A DNA stretch of 64,000 bases from Flavobacteriaceae bacterium UJ101 (GCA_001880285.1 CP016269.1:1126501-1190500); one strand, 5' to 3'. Positions 17,086 to 26,657 are shown, numbered from the stretch's first letter. The notes: generated by a model from the sequence alone, not told the origin. A program made the numbers and translations.

Positions 17086-18090
17086 ATGGAATTAATCATA
17101 AAAACTCTTTCTTTTAAGCGTATTTATACATTATTACAAAAAAAATCCAATGGATATAAATATTTTAGATTTGGATTCACTTTTAATACCCCAAAAGCTG
17201 AAGGTTTTTTAAAACATTACACACTCCATGAAGGTTTTGAAGCTTTAATTTTAGAAGGTGTCTTTAAAGAAGATTTAACTATTACCTTCTCTCCTAAAGA
17301 AAAGCAACAATCTCATTTTTTTTTAAATGCTTCTTTAAATAGTGGTTTATCTTATATTCAAGAAAAACAAACCTTAAATTTAGATGAACATATTATTTTT
17401 CATGAATTCAATCATAGTCAAATTAAAATCCCTAAGGGGAAAAAATGTCAAGCTGTTTTTTTATCTCTTTCTAAACGTTTTTTAAAAGAGTTTCCTGAAA
17501 AAAATTGGGATCATATTAACAAAATATATGAAATGTCTGCTCCTCAAGCAATAGTTAATCAAAATTATAAGACAAAAAAATACCTCGAAAAACTATTTCT
17601 TGCACAAACTTTTGATTATGGAGTTAAGACTGCTTCTTTTATTAATATATATAAAATAGGTAGTGAATTTTTTTTCATATTATATAAACAATCAGAAGAT
17701 CGAAAATTAAAAAATGAGAATACACTATCCATACGAGATATCTTAGATCTAAATAATGCTTACGAATATATGGTTGCACATAGTACTTCACCACTAACCT
17801 TATCAGAAATTGCATCATTATATAATATGAGTAATAGTAAGTTTAGAAAAATTTTTACAATACACTTTAAAATACCTTATAAAAAAGCGGTTTTCAAATT
17901 AAAAATGGAAAAAGCCAAAGAGCTTCTTTTACAGGGTTATAATGTAAGTGAAGTTTCGAATATTTTAAATTACAGTCAAGTCAGCAAACTTTCTCAAGCA
18001 TTTAAAAAATACCATAATGTTCTTCCCTCTAAATTAAAAGATGATAGTAAGAATATCGATTTAGCTAAACAAACTATTCTGAATGATTAA
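17086..18090 (+). CDS. AraC-family transcriptional regulator, paralogue of the one at 12568
   Basis: The 334-residue protein has a C-terminal AraC double helix-turn-helix (LSEIASLYNMSNSKFRKIF and NVSEVSNILNYSQVSKLSQAF). It aligns along its whole length with the regulator at 12568, sharing for example KLKMEKAKELLLQGYNVSEVS. It is divergent from sulfatase copy 1 and convergent with copy 2, so it probably controls one or both. The N-terminal sensing domain is unassigned. Unlike SusR-type hybrid two-component regulators it has no membrane segment, so it should sense a cytoplasmic ligand. Confidence 0.9.
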   Translation: MELIIKTLSFKRIYTLLQKKSNGYKYFRFGFTFNTPKAEGFLKHYTLHEGFEALILEGVFKEDLTITFSPKEKQQSHFFLNASLNSGLSYIQEKQTLNLDEHIIFHEFNHSQIKIPKGKKCQAVFLSLSKRFLKEFPEKNWDHINKIYEMSAPQAIVNQNYKTKKYLEKLFLAQTFDYGVKTASFINIYKIGSEFFFILYKQSEDRKLKNENTLSIRDILDLNNAYEYMVAHSTSPLTLSEIASLYNMSNSKFRKIFTIHFKIPYKKAVFKLKMEKAKELLLQGYNVSEVSNILNYSQVSKLSQAFKKYHNVLPSKLKDDSKNIDLAKQTILND

Positions 18091-18113
18091 ATCTTTTTAA
18101 ATTACTATAAACT

Positions 18114-18144
18114 AACTTCCACCTAATTTGAATAGGTGAAAGTT
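18114..18144. terminator. Hairpin between the convergent AraC and sulfatase copy 2 genes
   Basis: Arms AACTTCCACCTA (18114-18125) and TAGGTGAAAGTT (18133-18144) form a 12-bp stem. Its single mismatch becomes a G-U pair on the minus strand. It can end transcription of sulfatase copy 2 and perhaps the AraC gene. Confidence 0.6.
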
Positions 18145-18155
18145 AATTTATTATT

Positions 18156-19700
18156 TTAGTTATTAGTTGGAGTGGATAACTTTTTCATCACTTTATCTAA
18201 ACTAAAACTAGCTGCTTCCATTCTTGGTGGAAAATCTTTAAATGTTTTCAAAAAGTTCCCTACATATGCCTGTGCTGGAACTAATAAAAAAGCATGATCC
18301 AATTCCCAATCATAATAGGTATTTGAAGTAATGGTCGCAAACTCATATGGATCTCTTCTTAAATTAAAAATCAGTGGAACACGCAATGGTGTAAATGGTT
18401 CTGCCCATACCTGCAAAGTACCTGGTGCTCTTTGCTCCATAAAAATAATCTTCCAGTCATCATAACGCAAAGCCGTTAAATCTCCATCATCAGAAAAATA
18501 GAAAATTTCTTTACGTGGACTCTCTTTTTCTTCTCCTGTTAAATAAGGTAAAATATTATACCCATCTAAATGAACCTTGAACCCTTTGTAGCCTTTTAAT
18601 AATTTCTCCTTCACATCATCTTGTCCTGCTGCCGCTAATAATGTCGGCATCCAATCCATTCCTGAAACTATCTCATTCGAAACGGATCCTTCTTTAATAT
18701 GATTGGGCCATCTTACCATTGCGGGAACTCTCCATCCTCCTTCCCAGTTCGTATTCTTCTCTCCTCGGAAAGGACTAACCGCTGCATCAGGCCAAGTATT
18801 CTTATGAGGACCATTATCTGTACTATACATTACTATCGTATTATCTGCAATTCCCAATTCATCTAATAGTTTCAAAAACTTTCCTACATGCATATCATGT
18901 TCTACCATTCCATCAGCATATTCATTCTGTCCTGATATTCCTCTTAGCTCTTTTTTCACATGTGTTCTAAAATGCATACGTGTTCCATTCCACCATACAA
19001 AAAATGGCTTATCATTTTTAACTGCATCTTTAATAAAGCGAATTGCTGCATCTGAAGTCTCATCATCAACTGTTTCCATTCGCTTCTTAGTTAATGCTCC
19101 TGTATCTTCAATTTTACCTCCTGCATAAGAATGAATCACTCCTCGTGGCCCAAACTTCTCCTTAAAACGAGGATCTTTAGGATAATCCGGTAATTCCGGT
19201 TCCTCTTCTGCATTTAAATGATACAAATTCCCAAAAAACTCATCAAATCCATGATTCGTAGGTAAATGCTCATCTCGATCTCCCAAATGATTTTTCCCAA
19301 ACTGTCCTGTAACGTACCCCAAAGGCTTCAACAATTCTGCAATAGTTGGATCTTTTTCTGAAATACCTTCTTTGGCTCCTGGCATCCCTACTTTACTTAA
19401 TCCAGTTCGGTATACACTCTGCCCTAATATAAATGAAGAACGCCCAGCAGTACAACTTTGTTCTGCATAATAATCAGTAAAAATCATCCCTTCATCTGCA
19501 ATTCGATCGATATTCGGCGTTTTATAACCAACCATCCCTTTTGTATAAGCACTAATATTAGATTGACCTATATCATCTCCCCAAATAACCAAGATATTGG
19601 GCTGCTTAGTCTGTGCATTTATCATATGCACCATAAAAACAAAAACTAATAGATATAAAAGTTTTTGTCTCTTCACCTTTTCAAAAATATTTCCTTTCAT
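18156..19700 (-). CDS. Secreted arylsulfatase, copy 2 of a recent duplication
   Basis: With the ATG at 19700 the protein has 514 residues and aligns exactly with copy 1 (MKGNIF against MKTRIF). An ATG two codons upstream at 19706 is possible but unmatched in the paralogue. The metal-binding aspartates, CTAGR and TDNGPH are all intact. About 97% of residues are identical to copy 1. The changes cluster at the N-terminus, in LRGISGQ(D/N)EY(G/A)DG and at DA(G/A)V(N/S)PF, near the likely substrate face. It follows a DUF2490 gene divergently rather than an AraC gene. It may therefore be a dose or specificity variant. Confidence 0.92.
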   Translation of the reverse strand: MKGNIFEKVKRQKLLYLLVFVFMVHMINAQTKQPNILVIWGDDIGQSNISAYTKGMVGYKTPNIDRIADEGMIFTDYYAEQSCTAGRSSFILGQSVYRTGLSKVGMPGAKEGISEKDPTIAELLKPLGYVTGQFGKNHLGDRDEHLPTNHGFDEFFGNLYHLNAEEEPELPDYPKDPRFKEKFGPRGVIHSYAGGKIEDTGALTKKRMETVDDETSDAAIRFIKDAVKNDKPFFVWWNGTRMHFRTHVKKELRGISGQNEYADGMVEHDMHVGKFLKLLDELGIADNTIVMYSTDNGPHKNTWPDAAVSPFRGEKNTNWEGGWRVPAMVRWPNHIKEGSVSNEIVSGMDWMPTLLAAAGQDDVKEKLLKGYKGFKVHLDGYNILPYLTGEEKESPRKEIFYFSDDGDLTALRYDDWKIIFMEQRAPGTLQVWAEPFTPLRVPLIFNLRRDPYEFATITSNTYYDWELDHAFLLVPAQAYVGNFLKTFKDFPPRMEAASFSLDKVMKKLSTPTNN

Positions 19701-20044
19701 GATCATGTATATTATACTATTATTAAAATCTTTTTCAAATAAATTGCTAATAGCAACCGTGTTTAAAACATAGCCTGAATAGCAATATTAAAAGAACTGA
19801 TACTTAAAATTAAATACTCATAAATGATGTTTTCATATTTTTTCGATAGGTTAAAGTATTTTAATATAATCTTAACTATATCATATTAATTATTTAATAT
19901 TTAAAATACTATTATTCAGTTAGTTAAATAAATATTGTAATTATTCAATAAATTATGCCTAATCGTTATTTTATAATCCTTTATCGATTTTAGGTTAAGA
20001 TTATAGCTATGAAATATTTAATTTTATAGAATAATTCATCATTA
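19701..20044. promoter_or_regulatory. Divergent control region (sulfatase copy 2 / DUF2490 gene)
   Basis: This gap of 344 bases has no gene. ATCGTTATTTTATAAT (19962-19977) is identical to a stretch upstream of sulfatase copy 1, followed by ATCGAT (19983-19988) where copy 1 has AACGAT. This points to one regulator acting on both copies and perhaps on the DUF2490 gene. Confidence 0.45.
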
Positions 20045-20722
20045 ATGATTAAAACTCACTTTTATATATTTTTGATCTTTTTAATCAATACAACTGTCTT
20101 TAGTCAAGAATTAAAAACCAAAATTGATCTAAAAAAAAATGTATATCATAGAAACCGATGGGACATTGCTACTAGTTTTAGAGCAGAACATATATTTTCT
20201 CAAAATTGGACTCGATTAAGTTTAAAAGAAACTACTAAGTATTATATTTCACCTAATTTAGATGCTGTAGGAGGGGTGGATGTTAAGTATTTATTTGAAA
20301 AAGATTTTAATAATATTTTTGAACTAAGACCTTTTATAGGAGTTCAATATCATGCTTTTTTAATTAAAAATATTGATATGAAACAGCAACTATTATTTGA
20401 GAACCGCAACCTATTTAGTTCAATTACTAATAAAAGTAATCTCCGATCTCGTTTTAAAGTTGAATTTGATTACTCAATTTCCGAAAATAATGATTTTAAA
20501 TGGCTTATTCCAATTTATTTTGAGTGGTTTATTGAAGATAGTGATCAAATTCAAGATCGTTATATTTCCAATAATAGTATGAGTATTGGTCTTATAAAAA
20601 AGCAATTAAAGAAAAAATCTCAATGGAAATTGGAATATGTTTTACATAAAACGCGCAATATTTTCACACCTGAAAACGATGATGAATACATTAGTGAGAT
20701 AGGAATTTATTATCTATTCTAA
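20045..20722 (+). CDS. DUF2490 outer-membrane protein
   Basis: The 225-residue protein has a signal peptide ending VFSQ and the repeated amphipathic strands of the DUF2490 family, such as NRWDIATSFRAEHIFSQNW, LRSRFKVEFDYS and YISEIGIYYLF with a terminal phenylalanine typical of beta-barrels. DUF2490 proteins are predicted outer-membrane barrels without a proven function. Its promoter region is shared with sulfatase copy 2, so a role in passage or sensing of the sulfated substrate is possible. Its stop codon abuts the stop of the convergent gene with no bases between. Confidence 0.8.
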   Translation: MIKTHFYIFLIFLINTTVFSQELKTKIDLKKNVYHRNRWDIATSFRAEHIFSQNWTRLSLKETTKYYISPNLDAVGGVDVKYLFEKDFNNIFELRPFIGVQYHAFLIKNIDMKQQLLFENRNLFSSITNKSNLRSRFKVEFDYSISENNDFKWLIPIYFEWFIEDSDQIQDRYISNNSMSIGLIKKQLKKKSQWKLEYVLHKTRNIFTPENDDEYISEIGIYYLF

Positions 20723-21874
20723 TTAATTCCCTTGCATACGAGTCCATAGCCTCCCTAATTCTTTTTTTATTGCTTCCCAAAAACTTTTTTGCCCTCCTTC
20801 TGTCATGTCATCTTCTGGATCATATTCTAGCATAGAAATTTTTCCATTATCAACCATTAGATCAAACCCAAAAACAGGAACTTGTTTCCCATCATTCTCT
20901 CTCAATCCATACTTGATATAATTTAAACGGTACTTATCTTTTTCTAATTCTTGTAAAGTATAATACCCAAAAGTAAACCATTTCATGATTTGCATTTCTT
21001 CTGTATCATCATATTTTCCAAGTAACTGATGATTTTTTTCTAAACGTATAAATGAAATAGGTTGTGAATCAAAAATTGAATATTCTCCCATATAAAAGGC
21101 ATCTTCTGTCTCAGCTGTTCCCCACCACAATATGTTATTGAATAGTGTGGGAGTACTTGTAAATCGTTCGTATGGAATATTTTGTTCTTTAAGATTCTTT
21201 TCAAAAACATCATCTACATAAAATTTGTTGAATACAGTAAAAAGCATATAAGCTGAACTAATTCCAATACCCATCCATACTAATGTTTTTCTAACTTGAG
21301 AAGTTCTCTTAAAAAACATTGCTAAAATTAAAAATAGAAGAAATGGTAACGTATAAAGTGGATCTACTACTGCTATATTATTAAATGCTACACGATAATT
21401 AGAAAAAGGTGCAAACAATTGTGTCCCATAAGCTGTAAAACAATCTAATATTGGATGCGTGAAAATTGATAAAAACCAAAGCCACCACCAATCTTTAAAA
21501 GAAGGGTAATCTTTTCTTATAGGTATTTCTAATACTATATTTTTATTAAATATTTTATTATACACATAAACAAAACTCTTTTTTATCCAAAACCACATTT
21601 TTCTTATATAATAGGAAACATATGGATGAAGAGTTTTAAAATAAATAGCTAATAATATAGACATCAACACCGCAAACAAAATGGAATGCATAAAGCCTCT
21701 ATGAAATGCCTCACGGTGGATCGCATCATCATAAATCCAATTTCTTACAAAAACATCTAAATCAGGAATAGTACCTCCAATTGCTCCCCACAACATTGCT
21801 TTATTCCCTATTTTCTTTCCTAAAGCCACTTCTCCACAGGCTGCTCCAAGTACAATTTGTGTTAATGAATCCAT
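20723..21874 (-). CDS. YdjM-type membrane-bound metal-dependent hydrolase
   Basis: The 383-residue protein begins MDSLTQIVLGAACGEVALG and carries the HRGFMHS and IFTHPILDCFTAYGTQ motifs of the YdjM (LexA-regulated membrane hydrolase) family, whose conserved histidines and aspartates suggest a metal site. About five membrane spans lie between residues 60 and 225, followed by a soluble C-terminal domain of about 150 residues. The substrate of this family is unknown. It is a lone gene between convergent neighbours. Confidence 0.85.
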   Translation of the reverse strand: MDSLTQIVLGAACGEVALGKKIGNKAMLWGAIGGTIPDLDVFVRNWIYDDAIHREAFHRGFMHSILFAVLMSILLAIYFKTLHPYVSYYIRKMWFWIKKSFVYVYNKIFNKNIVLEIPIRKDYPSFKDWWWLWFLSIFTHPILDCFTAYGTQLFAPFSNYRVAFNNIAVVDPLYTLPFLLFLILAMFFKRTSQVRKTLVWMGIGISSAYMLFTVFNKFYVDDVFEKNLKEQNIPYERFTSTPTLFNNILWWGTAETEDAFYMGEYSIFDSQPISFIRLEKNHQLLGKYDDTEEMQIMKWFTFGYYTLQELEKDKYRLNYIKYGLRENDGKQVPVFGFDLMVDNGKISMLEYDPEDDMTEGGQKSFWEAIKKELGRLWTRMQGN

Positions 21875-21999
21875 TAAAATTTTGGTTTATTATTAGACTT
21901 TAAATAAGAAAAATAGTTTAATTCATCACTTGATTTTTCATAACAATCTTCTTTTCTTAAAATCTTTATATTATAATTTTTGATATCAAAAATACTATA

Positions 22000-22028
22000 A
22001 AAAAAGTCCCAATTGTTATCGGGACTCT
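22000..22028 (-). terminator. Terminator downstream of the conserved gene at 22048
   Basis: AGTCCC and GGGACT pair around a ten-base loop, and the minus-strand transcript continues into seven U residues. It lies about 20 bases past the stop codon. Confidence 0.7.
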
Positions 22029-22047
22029 TAAATATTTCTTGTATATC

Positions 22048-23472
22048 TTAATCAATATTATAATCAAATACTTTTTGAAACCCGAACATTCCATTTCTTT
22101 TAATTATTTCGGCTACTCCTTCAGGAACTTTATCTTCCCATCCTTCTTCTCCATTTGCAATTTGTTCAAGAATTTTTCGAGAATAAATACTCAATAAAGA
22201 TTCATCACAATTCTCAAGATCTACAATTTTACCATTTAATTTAAAATGCTTGTATAAATCTTTCATTCGAGGATGAACTTTCAAGTTTTCAGAAGTTAAT
22301 TTCTCTCCATTCTCTTTATTGATATAAGGGTATAAATACAACTTTAAATCTTTCATGAATAACTTTCCAAAAGCTTCTAAAATACCTCCACTTAAATCAC
22401 GGTAATATTTTTCATCAAATATTTCCATCAAATTGTTAACTCCCATTGCTAAGCCCATTCTAGACTTCGTAAATCGATTAAAATATTCAGTTAACTTATA
22501 ATATTCTGAGAAACTAGAGATTAATACTGTATGCCCTAAACGACACAAAATATCCGTTCTATCTAAAAAATCACGTTCATTAATTTCTCCAGAAGATTTT
22601 AAATTAGCCAACGTTATTTCAAATAATGTTTCCGTTCTATCAGGATCTACTTTATTTTCTTTAATAAATTTAGCATAACCTGATTTTAACATATCCATAT
22701 TTACTTTCGTAACAGGTCTAAAACTACCTCTCATTGCAAAAATATTCTTTTTATAAAGCAATTGTGCCGGTAGTATATTATTCCCATCAGATCCAAAAAT
22801 AACAGCATCAGTAAAACCATTTTTCACCAATTGTAAACTCATTAAACGGTTATCAACATAGGCAAAACGAGGTCCTGAAAAGTTAATCATATCAACTTCT
22901 ATTTGATCTTTATGTAAATTATCATATAAAGACAATAAAAGTTTCTTAGGATTATCATAATAATGAAATGCTCCATAAATCAGATTTGTTCCCATTACAC
23001 CCAATGTTTCTTGTTGTAAACGGGCATCATTTTCATGAAAACGAATATGAAATACAATTTCATTATAATCTTCATCTGGTTTTAATTGAAAACGAATACC
23101 AACCCAACCATGTCCTTTAAAAGTTCGTGCATAGTTAATAGTAGTAACGGTGTTGGCATAAGAAAAGAAACAAGTATCCGGATGATCTTCTCTTGAAAGC
23201 CTTTGTTCTAAAAGACCTCCTTCCCAGTTAATCATTTTCTTTAAACGTGCTTCTGTCACATAACGTCCATCATCTTCAACACCATAAATGGCATCACTAA
23301 ATTTTTTATCATAAGCAGACATCGCTTTTGCAATGGTACCTGAGGCTCCTCCTGCTCTAAAAAAATTACGAACAGTCTCTTGACCTGCTCCAATTTCGGC
23401 AAAAGTTCCATAAATATGAGGATTTAAATTAACCTCAAGGCTTTTTTGTTTGGACGTTAAAACTCTTTCCAT
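22048..23472 (-). CDS. Conserved Bacteroidota protein of unknown function
   Basis: The 474-residue protein begins MERVLTSKQKSLEVNLNPH and contains YGTFAEIGAGQETVRNFFRAGG. This is a highly conserved soluble family of Bacteroidota that databases often name, without good support, nicotinate-nucleotide adenylyltransferase or TonB-dependent receptor. There is no signal peptide or membrane span, and no HxGH nucleotidyltransferase motif was found. The GAGQETVR and FGSDGNNILPAQLLY stretches look like nucleotide- or ligand-binding turns. It is divergent from the MBL hydrolase gene. I would not assign an activity. Confidence 0.8.
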   Translation of the reverse strand: MERVLTSKQKSLEVNLNPHIYGTFAEIGAGQETVRNFFRAGGASGTIAKAMSAYDKKFSDAIYGVEDDGRYVTEARLKKMINWEGGLLEQRLSREDHPDTCFFSYANTVTTINYARTFKGHGWVGIRFQLKPDEDYNEIVFHIRFHENDARLQQETLGVMGTNLIYGAFHYYDNPKKLLLSLYDNLHKDQIEVDMINFSGPRFAYVDNRLMSLQLVKNGFTDAVIFGSDGNNILPAQLLYKKNIFAMRGSFRPVTKVNMDMLKSGYAKFIKENKVDPDRTETLFEITLANLKSSGEINERDFLDRTDILCRLGHTVLISSFSEYYKLTEYFNRFTKSRMGLAMGVNNLMEIFDEKYYRDLSGGILEAFGKLFMKDLKLYLYPYINKENGEKLTSENLKVHPRMKDLYKHFKLNGKIVDLENCDESLLSIYSRKILEQIANGEEGWEDKVPEGVAEIIKRNGMFGFQKVFDYNID

Positions 23473-23525
23473 TTTTATCTTACTATATTTGTAATTCGAT
23501 TAAGTATGCTAAAATTATAAAAAAT

Positions 23526-24305
23526 ATGTCAAACTCAGGACTTGAAATTACTTTTTTAGGAACTGCTTCTTCTTTAGGGTCTCCTGTTATTGGGTTTGAC
23601 CATCCTGTTTGTCATTCTAAAAATCCCAAAGATAAGCGTTTACGAAGTTCTATCTTACTTAAAAAATATGATAAAACTTTTGTTATTGACTGTAGCCCTG
23701 ATTTCAGGGAACAAATGCTTCGTTCTCAATGCACTTCTTTAAATGCTATTCTTTTTACTCATGAACATGCTGATCATACTGCTGGGCTGGATGATATTCG
23801 TCCTTTTAATTTTTTAATGAAAAAGGATATTCCTCTTTATGGTGAAAAACGAACTTTAGAATCCATTCAAAAGCGTTTTGACTATTGCTTTATGGAACCT
23901 AAATACCCTGGTGCTCCTGGATTAGAAGTTCATTTAATTAATAATCGCCCCTTTGAAGTTGAAAACATTTCAATTCAACCTATTCGAATTATGCATGGTG
24001 ATCTGCCTATTTTAGGTTTTCGAATAGATGATTTTGCGTATATAACAGATGCAGGATTTATTGATCCCATCGAATTAGAAAAGCTAAAACATTTAGATGT
24101 ATTGGTTATTAATGCTTTAAGAAAAAGAATCCCACATCACTCTCAATTTACATTAGAACAGGCACTAGAAGTTATCCAAAAGGTAAATCCTAAAAAGACC
24201 TATATAACACATATTAGTCCTGTACTCGGCTTTCATGATGAAGTAGAACAAGAATTACCCAAAAATGTATTCTTAGCCTACGATGGACTTATGATTAAAG
24301 CGTAA
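23526..24305 (+). CDS. MBL-fold metallohydrolase (PhnP/RNase Z-like)
   Basis: The 259-residue protein carries the metallo-beta-lactamase signature HEHADH (residues 79-84) preceded by a TH-type strand. Further metal ligands are likely in RIMHGD, YITDAG and YITHISP. It resembles the cyclic phosphodiesterase PhnP group with GTASSLGSPVIG at the start and the two cysteines of the PhnP zinc site less clear. A cytoplasmic phosphodiesterase is the best guess. It stands divergent from the conserved gene at 23472 and convergent with thiL. Confidence 0.88.
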   Translation: MSNSGLEITFLGTASSLGSPVIGFDHPVCHSKNPKDKRLRSSILLKKYDKTFVIDCSPDFREQMLRSQCTSLNAILFTHEHADHTAGLDDIRPFNFLMKKDIPLYGEKRTLESIQKRFDYCFMEPKYPGAPGLEVHLINNRPFEVENISIQPIRIMHGDLPILGFRIDDFAYITDAGFIDPIELEKLKHLDVLVINALRKRIPHHSQFTLEQALEVIQKVNPKKTYITHISPVLGFHDEVEQELPKNVFLAYDGLMIKA

Positions 24306-24334
24306 TAGGTTACTACGTATTTATATCCTAATTC

Positions 24335-25402
24335 TTACGATTTATTTTCTTCTTTTTTCAATAAAGCATCCCAACCTTGTGCTATTAATGGAATTTGTGT
24401 TTGATTTCCTACTCCTATCATATTTCGCCCAGATGGTTTATCTGTAATGTGACCAATAATAGTAAAATGAGGATTATTTTTAATTTTTTCATGAGACTCT
24501 AAAGGAATCGTAAATAATAACTCATAATCTTCACCTCCACTTAAAGCAATGGTTGTTGTATTAATTTTAAACTCCTCACAAGTAGTCATTACAGCAGGAT
24601 CTAAAGGAATTTTTTCTTCATAAATAGAACAACCTACATCACTTTGATCACAAAGGTGCAATAAATCGGATGACAGTCCATCTGAAATATCAATCATAGC
24701 AGTAGGTTTTACATCTAATTCTTTCAAAATAGTTTTAACATCTGCTCGTGCTTCAGGTCTCAACTGACGTTGAATTAAATAAGTATATTGATCTAAATCA
24801 GGTTGTAAATTAGGATTCACTTTAAAAACCTCATTTTCTCGTTCTAATACTTTAAGTCCTAAAAAAGCAGCTCCTAAATCACCTGTTACAACAATTAAGT
24901 CATTTTCTTTAGCTCCGCTACGATAGGTTAACTCCTCTTCTTTTGCTTTCCCAATTGCCGTAATAGAAATAATCAACCCTGCATTAGACGAAGTAGTATC
25001 ACCCCCTACAAAATCTACTTGATAGGTATTACATGCTGTTATAATTCCATCATATAATTCTTCTAAAGCTTCTACTGGAAAACGATTAGACATTGCTATA
25101 GACACCGTAATTTGAGTAGGTGTTGCATTCATCGCACAAATGTCACTCAAATTAACCATTACAGCTTTATATCCTAAATGCTTTAAAGGTGTATATGCCA
25201 GACTAAAATGAATTCCTTCTACCAAAAAATCGGTAGAAACAACCGTCTTTTCATCTTTAAAATCAAGCACAGCCGCATCATCTCCAATTCCTTTAATTGT
25301 GGAAGGATTCTGAATTTTTATATGTTGGGTAAGGTGTTTAATTAATCCAAATTCTCCAAATGTACTCAGTGGTGTTCTATTTGTATTTTTATCTTCTAGC
25401 AT
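24335..25402 (-). CDS. thiL: Thiamine-monophosphate kinase
   Basis: The 355-residue protein has the ThiL motifs: GDDAAVL (residues 40-46) for the metal-nucleotide site, VSTDFLVEGIHF, YKAVMVNLSDICAM and a glycine-rich VGGDTT. ThiL phosphorylates thiamine monophosphate to the active cofactor thiamine diphosphate with ATP. The length is normal. Its -7 promoter element ends four bases before the ATG, so the messenger may be leaderless. It is divergent from the threonine aldolase gene. Confidence 0.94.
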   Translation of the reverse strand: MLEDKNTNRTPLSTFGEFGLIKHLTQHIKIQNPSTIKGIGDDAAVLDFKDEKTVVSTDFLVEGIHFSLAYTPLKHLGYKAVMVNLSDICAMNATPTQITVSIAMSNRFPVEALEELYDGIITACNTYQVDFVGGDTTSSNAGLIISITAIGKAKEEELTYRSGAKENDLIVVTGDLGAAFLGLKVLERENEVFKVNPNLQPDLDQYTYLIQRQLRPEARADVKTILKELDVKPTAMIDISDGLSSDLLHLCDQSDVGCSIYEEKIPLDPAVMTTCEEFKINTTTIALSGGEDYELLFTIPLESHEKIKNNPHFTIIGHITDKPSGRNMIGVGNQTQIPLIAQGWDALLKKEENKS

Positions 25403-25406
25403 AATA

Positions 25407-25414
25407 CAAAGATA
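25407..25414 (-). promoter_or_regulatory. thiL -7 promoter element, four bases from the start codon
   Basis: The minus strand reads TATCTTTG, an exact TAnnTTTG, with only four bases before ATG. Bacteroidota transcription starts about 5-7 bases past this element, so the transcript would begin at or beside the start codon. Confidence 0.5.
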
Positions 25415-25454
25415 TTGTGTTTTTAAATTCTTTTCATCTTATAAAATATTTTTT

Positions 25455-25462
25455 TAGCTTTG
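25455..25462 (+). promoter_or_regulatory. Candidate -7 element of the threonine aldolase gene
   Basis: TAGCTTTG matches TAnnTTTG and lies 19 bases ahead of the ATG at 25482. No clear -33 TTG at the right distance. Confidence 0.4.
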
Positions 25463-25481
25463 ATTTTTAAGATTTCCACTT

Positions 25482-26507
25482 ATGAAAGTTAATTTAATTT
25501 CCGATACCGTTACAAAACCTACTCCTGAAATGCTTGAAGCTATGTTCTCTGCTCAAGTTGGAGATGATACTTTTAAAGCTGATCCAACGGTAAATGCATT
25601 AGAGGAAAAAGCAGCTCAACTTTTTGATAAACAAGGGGCGTTGTTTTGTCCATCTGGAACTATGACCAATCAAATTGCTATTAAAGCTCATACTACTCCT
25701 GGAGGACAAATTATATGCAGTAATCTTTCTCATATTTACAATTATGAAGGAGGTGGAATTTCATTTAACTCGGGTGCAAATTGTAAATTTGTTGATACAG
25801 AGAAAGGATTTTTTACCGCCAATCAGGTTGCTGATGCCATTCATCCTTTAGAAAATTTACATTTAGCTGAAACCCAATTAATTTCTCTAGAAAATACTAC
25901 CAATAAAGGAGGAGGAGCTATATGGGATTTTGAAGAAATTAAAAAAATACGAAAAGTGGCTGAAACACATCAATTACCTATACATTTAGATGGTGCCCGT
26001 TTATTTAATGCTTTAGTTGAAACAGGGGAAACCACGCAACAATTTGGGGCACAATTTGACTCTATTTCGATTTGTTTATCTAAAGGGTTGGGATGCCCTG
26101 TAGGTTCTCTAATTATTGGAGATCACGATTTCATTCAGAAGGCAATGCGTATTCGAAAATTATTTGGAGGAATGATGCGTCAATCAGGTTATTTAGCTGC
26201 AGCAGGTTTATATGCTTTAGAGCATCATGTTGATCGACTAAAGGAAGATCATCAACGTGCAAAAATGATTGCCCAAACACTCTTACAATGTTCTTTTATT
26301 AAAGAAGTAGAAAATGTTGAAACCAACATTGTTATTTTTTACCTTCAAGATCATATACAAGAGCAATTCTTTATTAAAAAATTACAAGAAAAAGATATTC
26401 ATATTATTTCAATGGGAGAGGGTAAATTACGAATTACTACTCATTTAGATTTTACAGACAATATGTTAAATTATTTTTTAGAAACTCTATCTAAACTAAC
26501 TATTTAA
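25482..26507 (+). CDS. GntG-family PLP-dependent threonine aldolase
   Basis: The 341-residue protein is a type I fold aldolase. The PLP lysine is Lys201 in ICLSKGLGCPVGS, the ring-binding aspartate is Asp170 in HLDGARLFNA, and SGTMTNQIA is the phosphate-binding turn. It cleaves L-allo- or L-threonine to glycine and acetaldehyde, or makes the reverse reaction. The length is typical. It is the last ordinary chromosomal gene before the accessory region. Confidence 0.92.
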   Translation: MKVNLISDTVTKPTPEMLEAMFSAQVGDDTFKADPTVNALEEKAAQLFDKQGALFCPSGTMTNQIAIKAHTTPGGQIICSNLSHIYNYEGGGISFNSGANCKFVDTEKGFFTANQVADAIHPLENLHLAETQLISLENTTNKGGGAIWDFEEIKKIRKVAETHQLPIHLDGARLFNALVETGETTQQFGAQFDSISICLSKGLGCPVGSLIIGDHDFIQKAMRIRKLFGGMMRQSGYLAAAGLYALEHHVDRLKEDHQRAKMIAQTLLQCSFIKEVENVETNIVIFYLQDHIQEQFFIKKLQEKDIHIISMGEGKLRITTHLDFTDNMLNYFLETLSKLTI

Positions 26508-26657
26508 TAATCTTTATATTCTTGTAAAATTATATGATAAATAACCTTTAATTATTGAATTTCTTTCTTTAAAATTGTAATTTTGGTTTATAAATCTAGC
26601 CATCTCATCCTTTTTAACTATCTTCGTTTATACCATTAACAAACTAAAATAAGTAGT

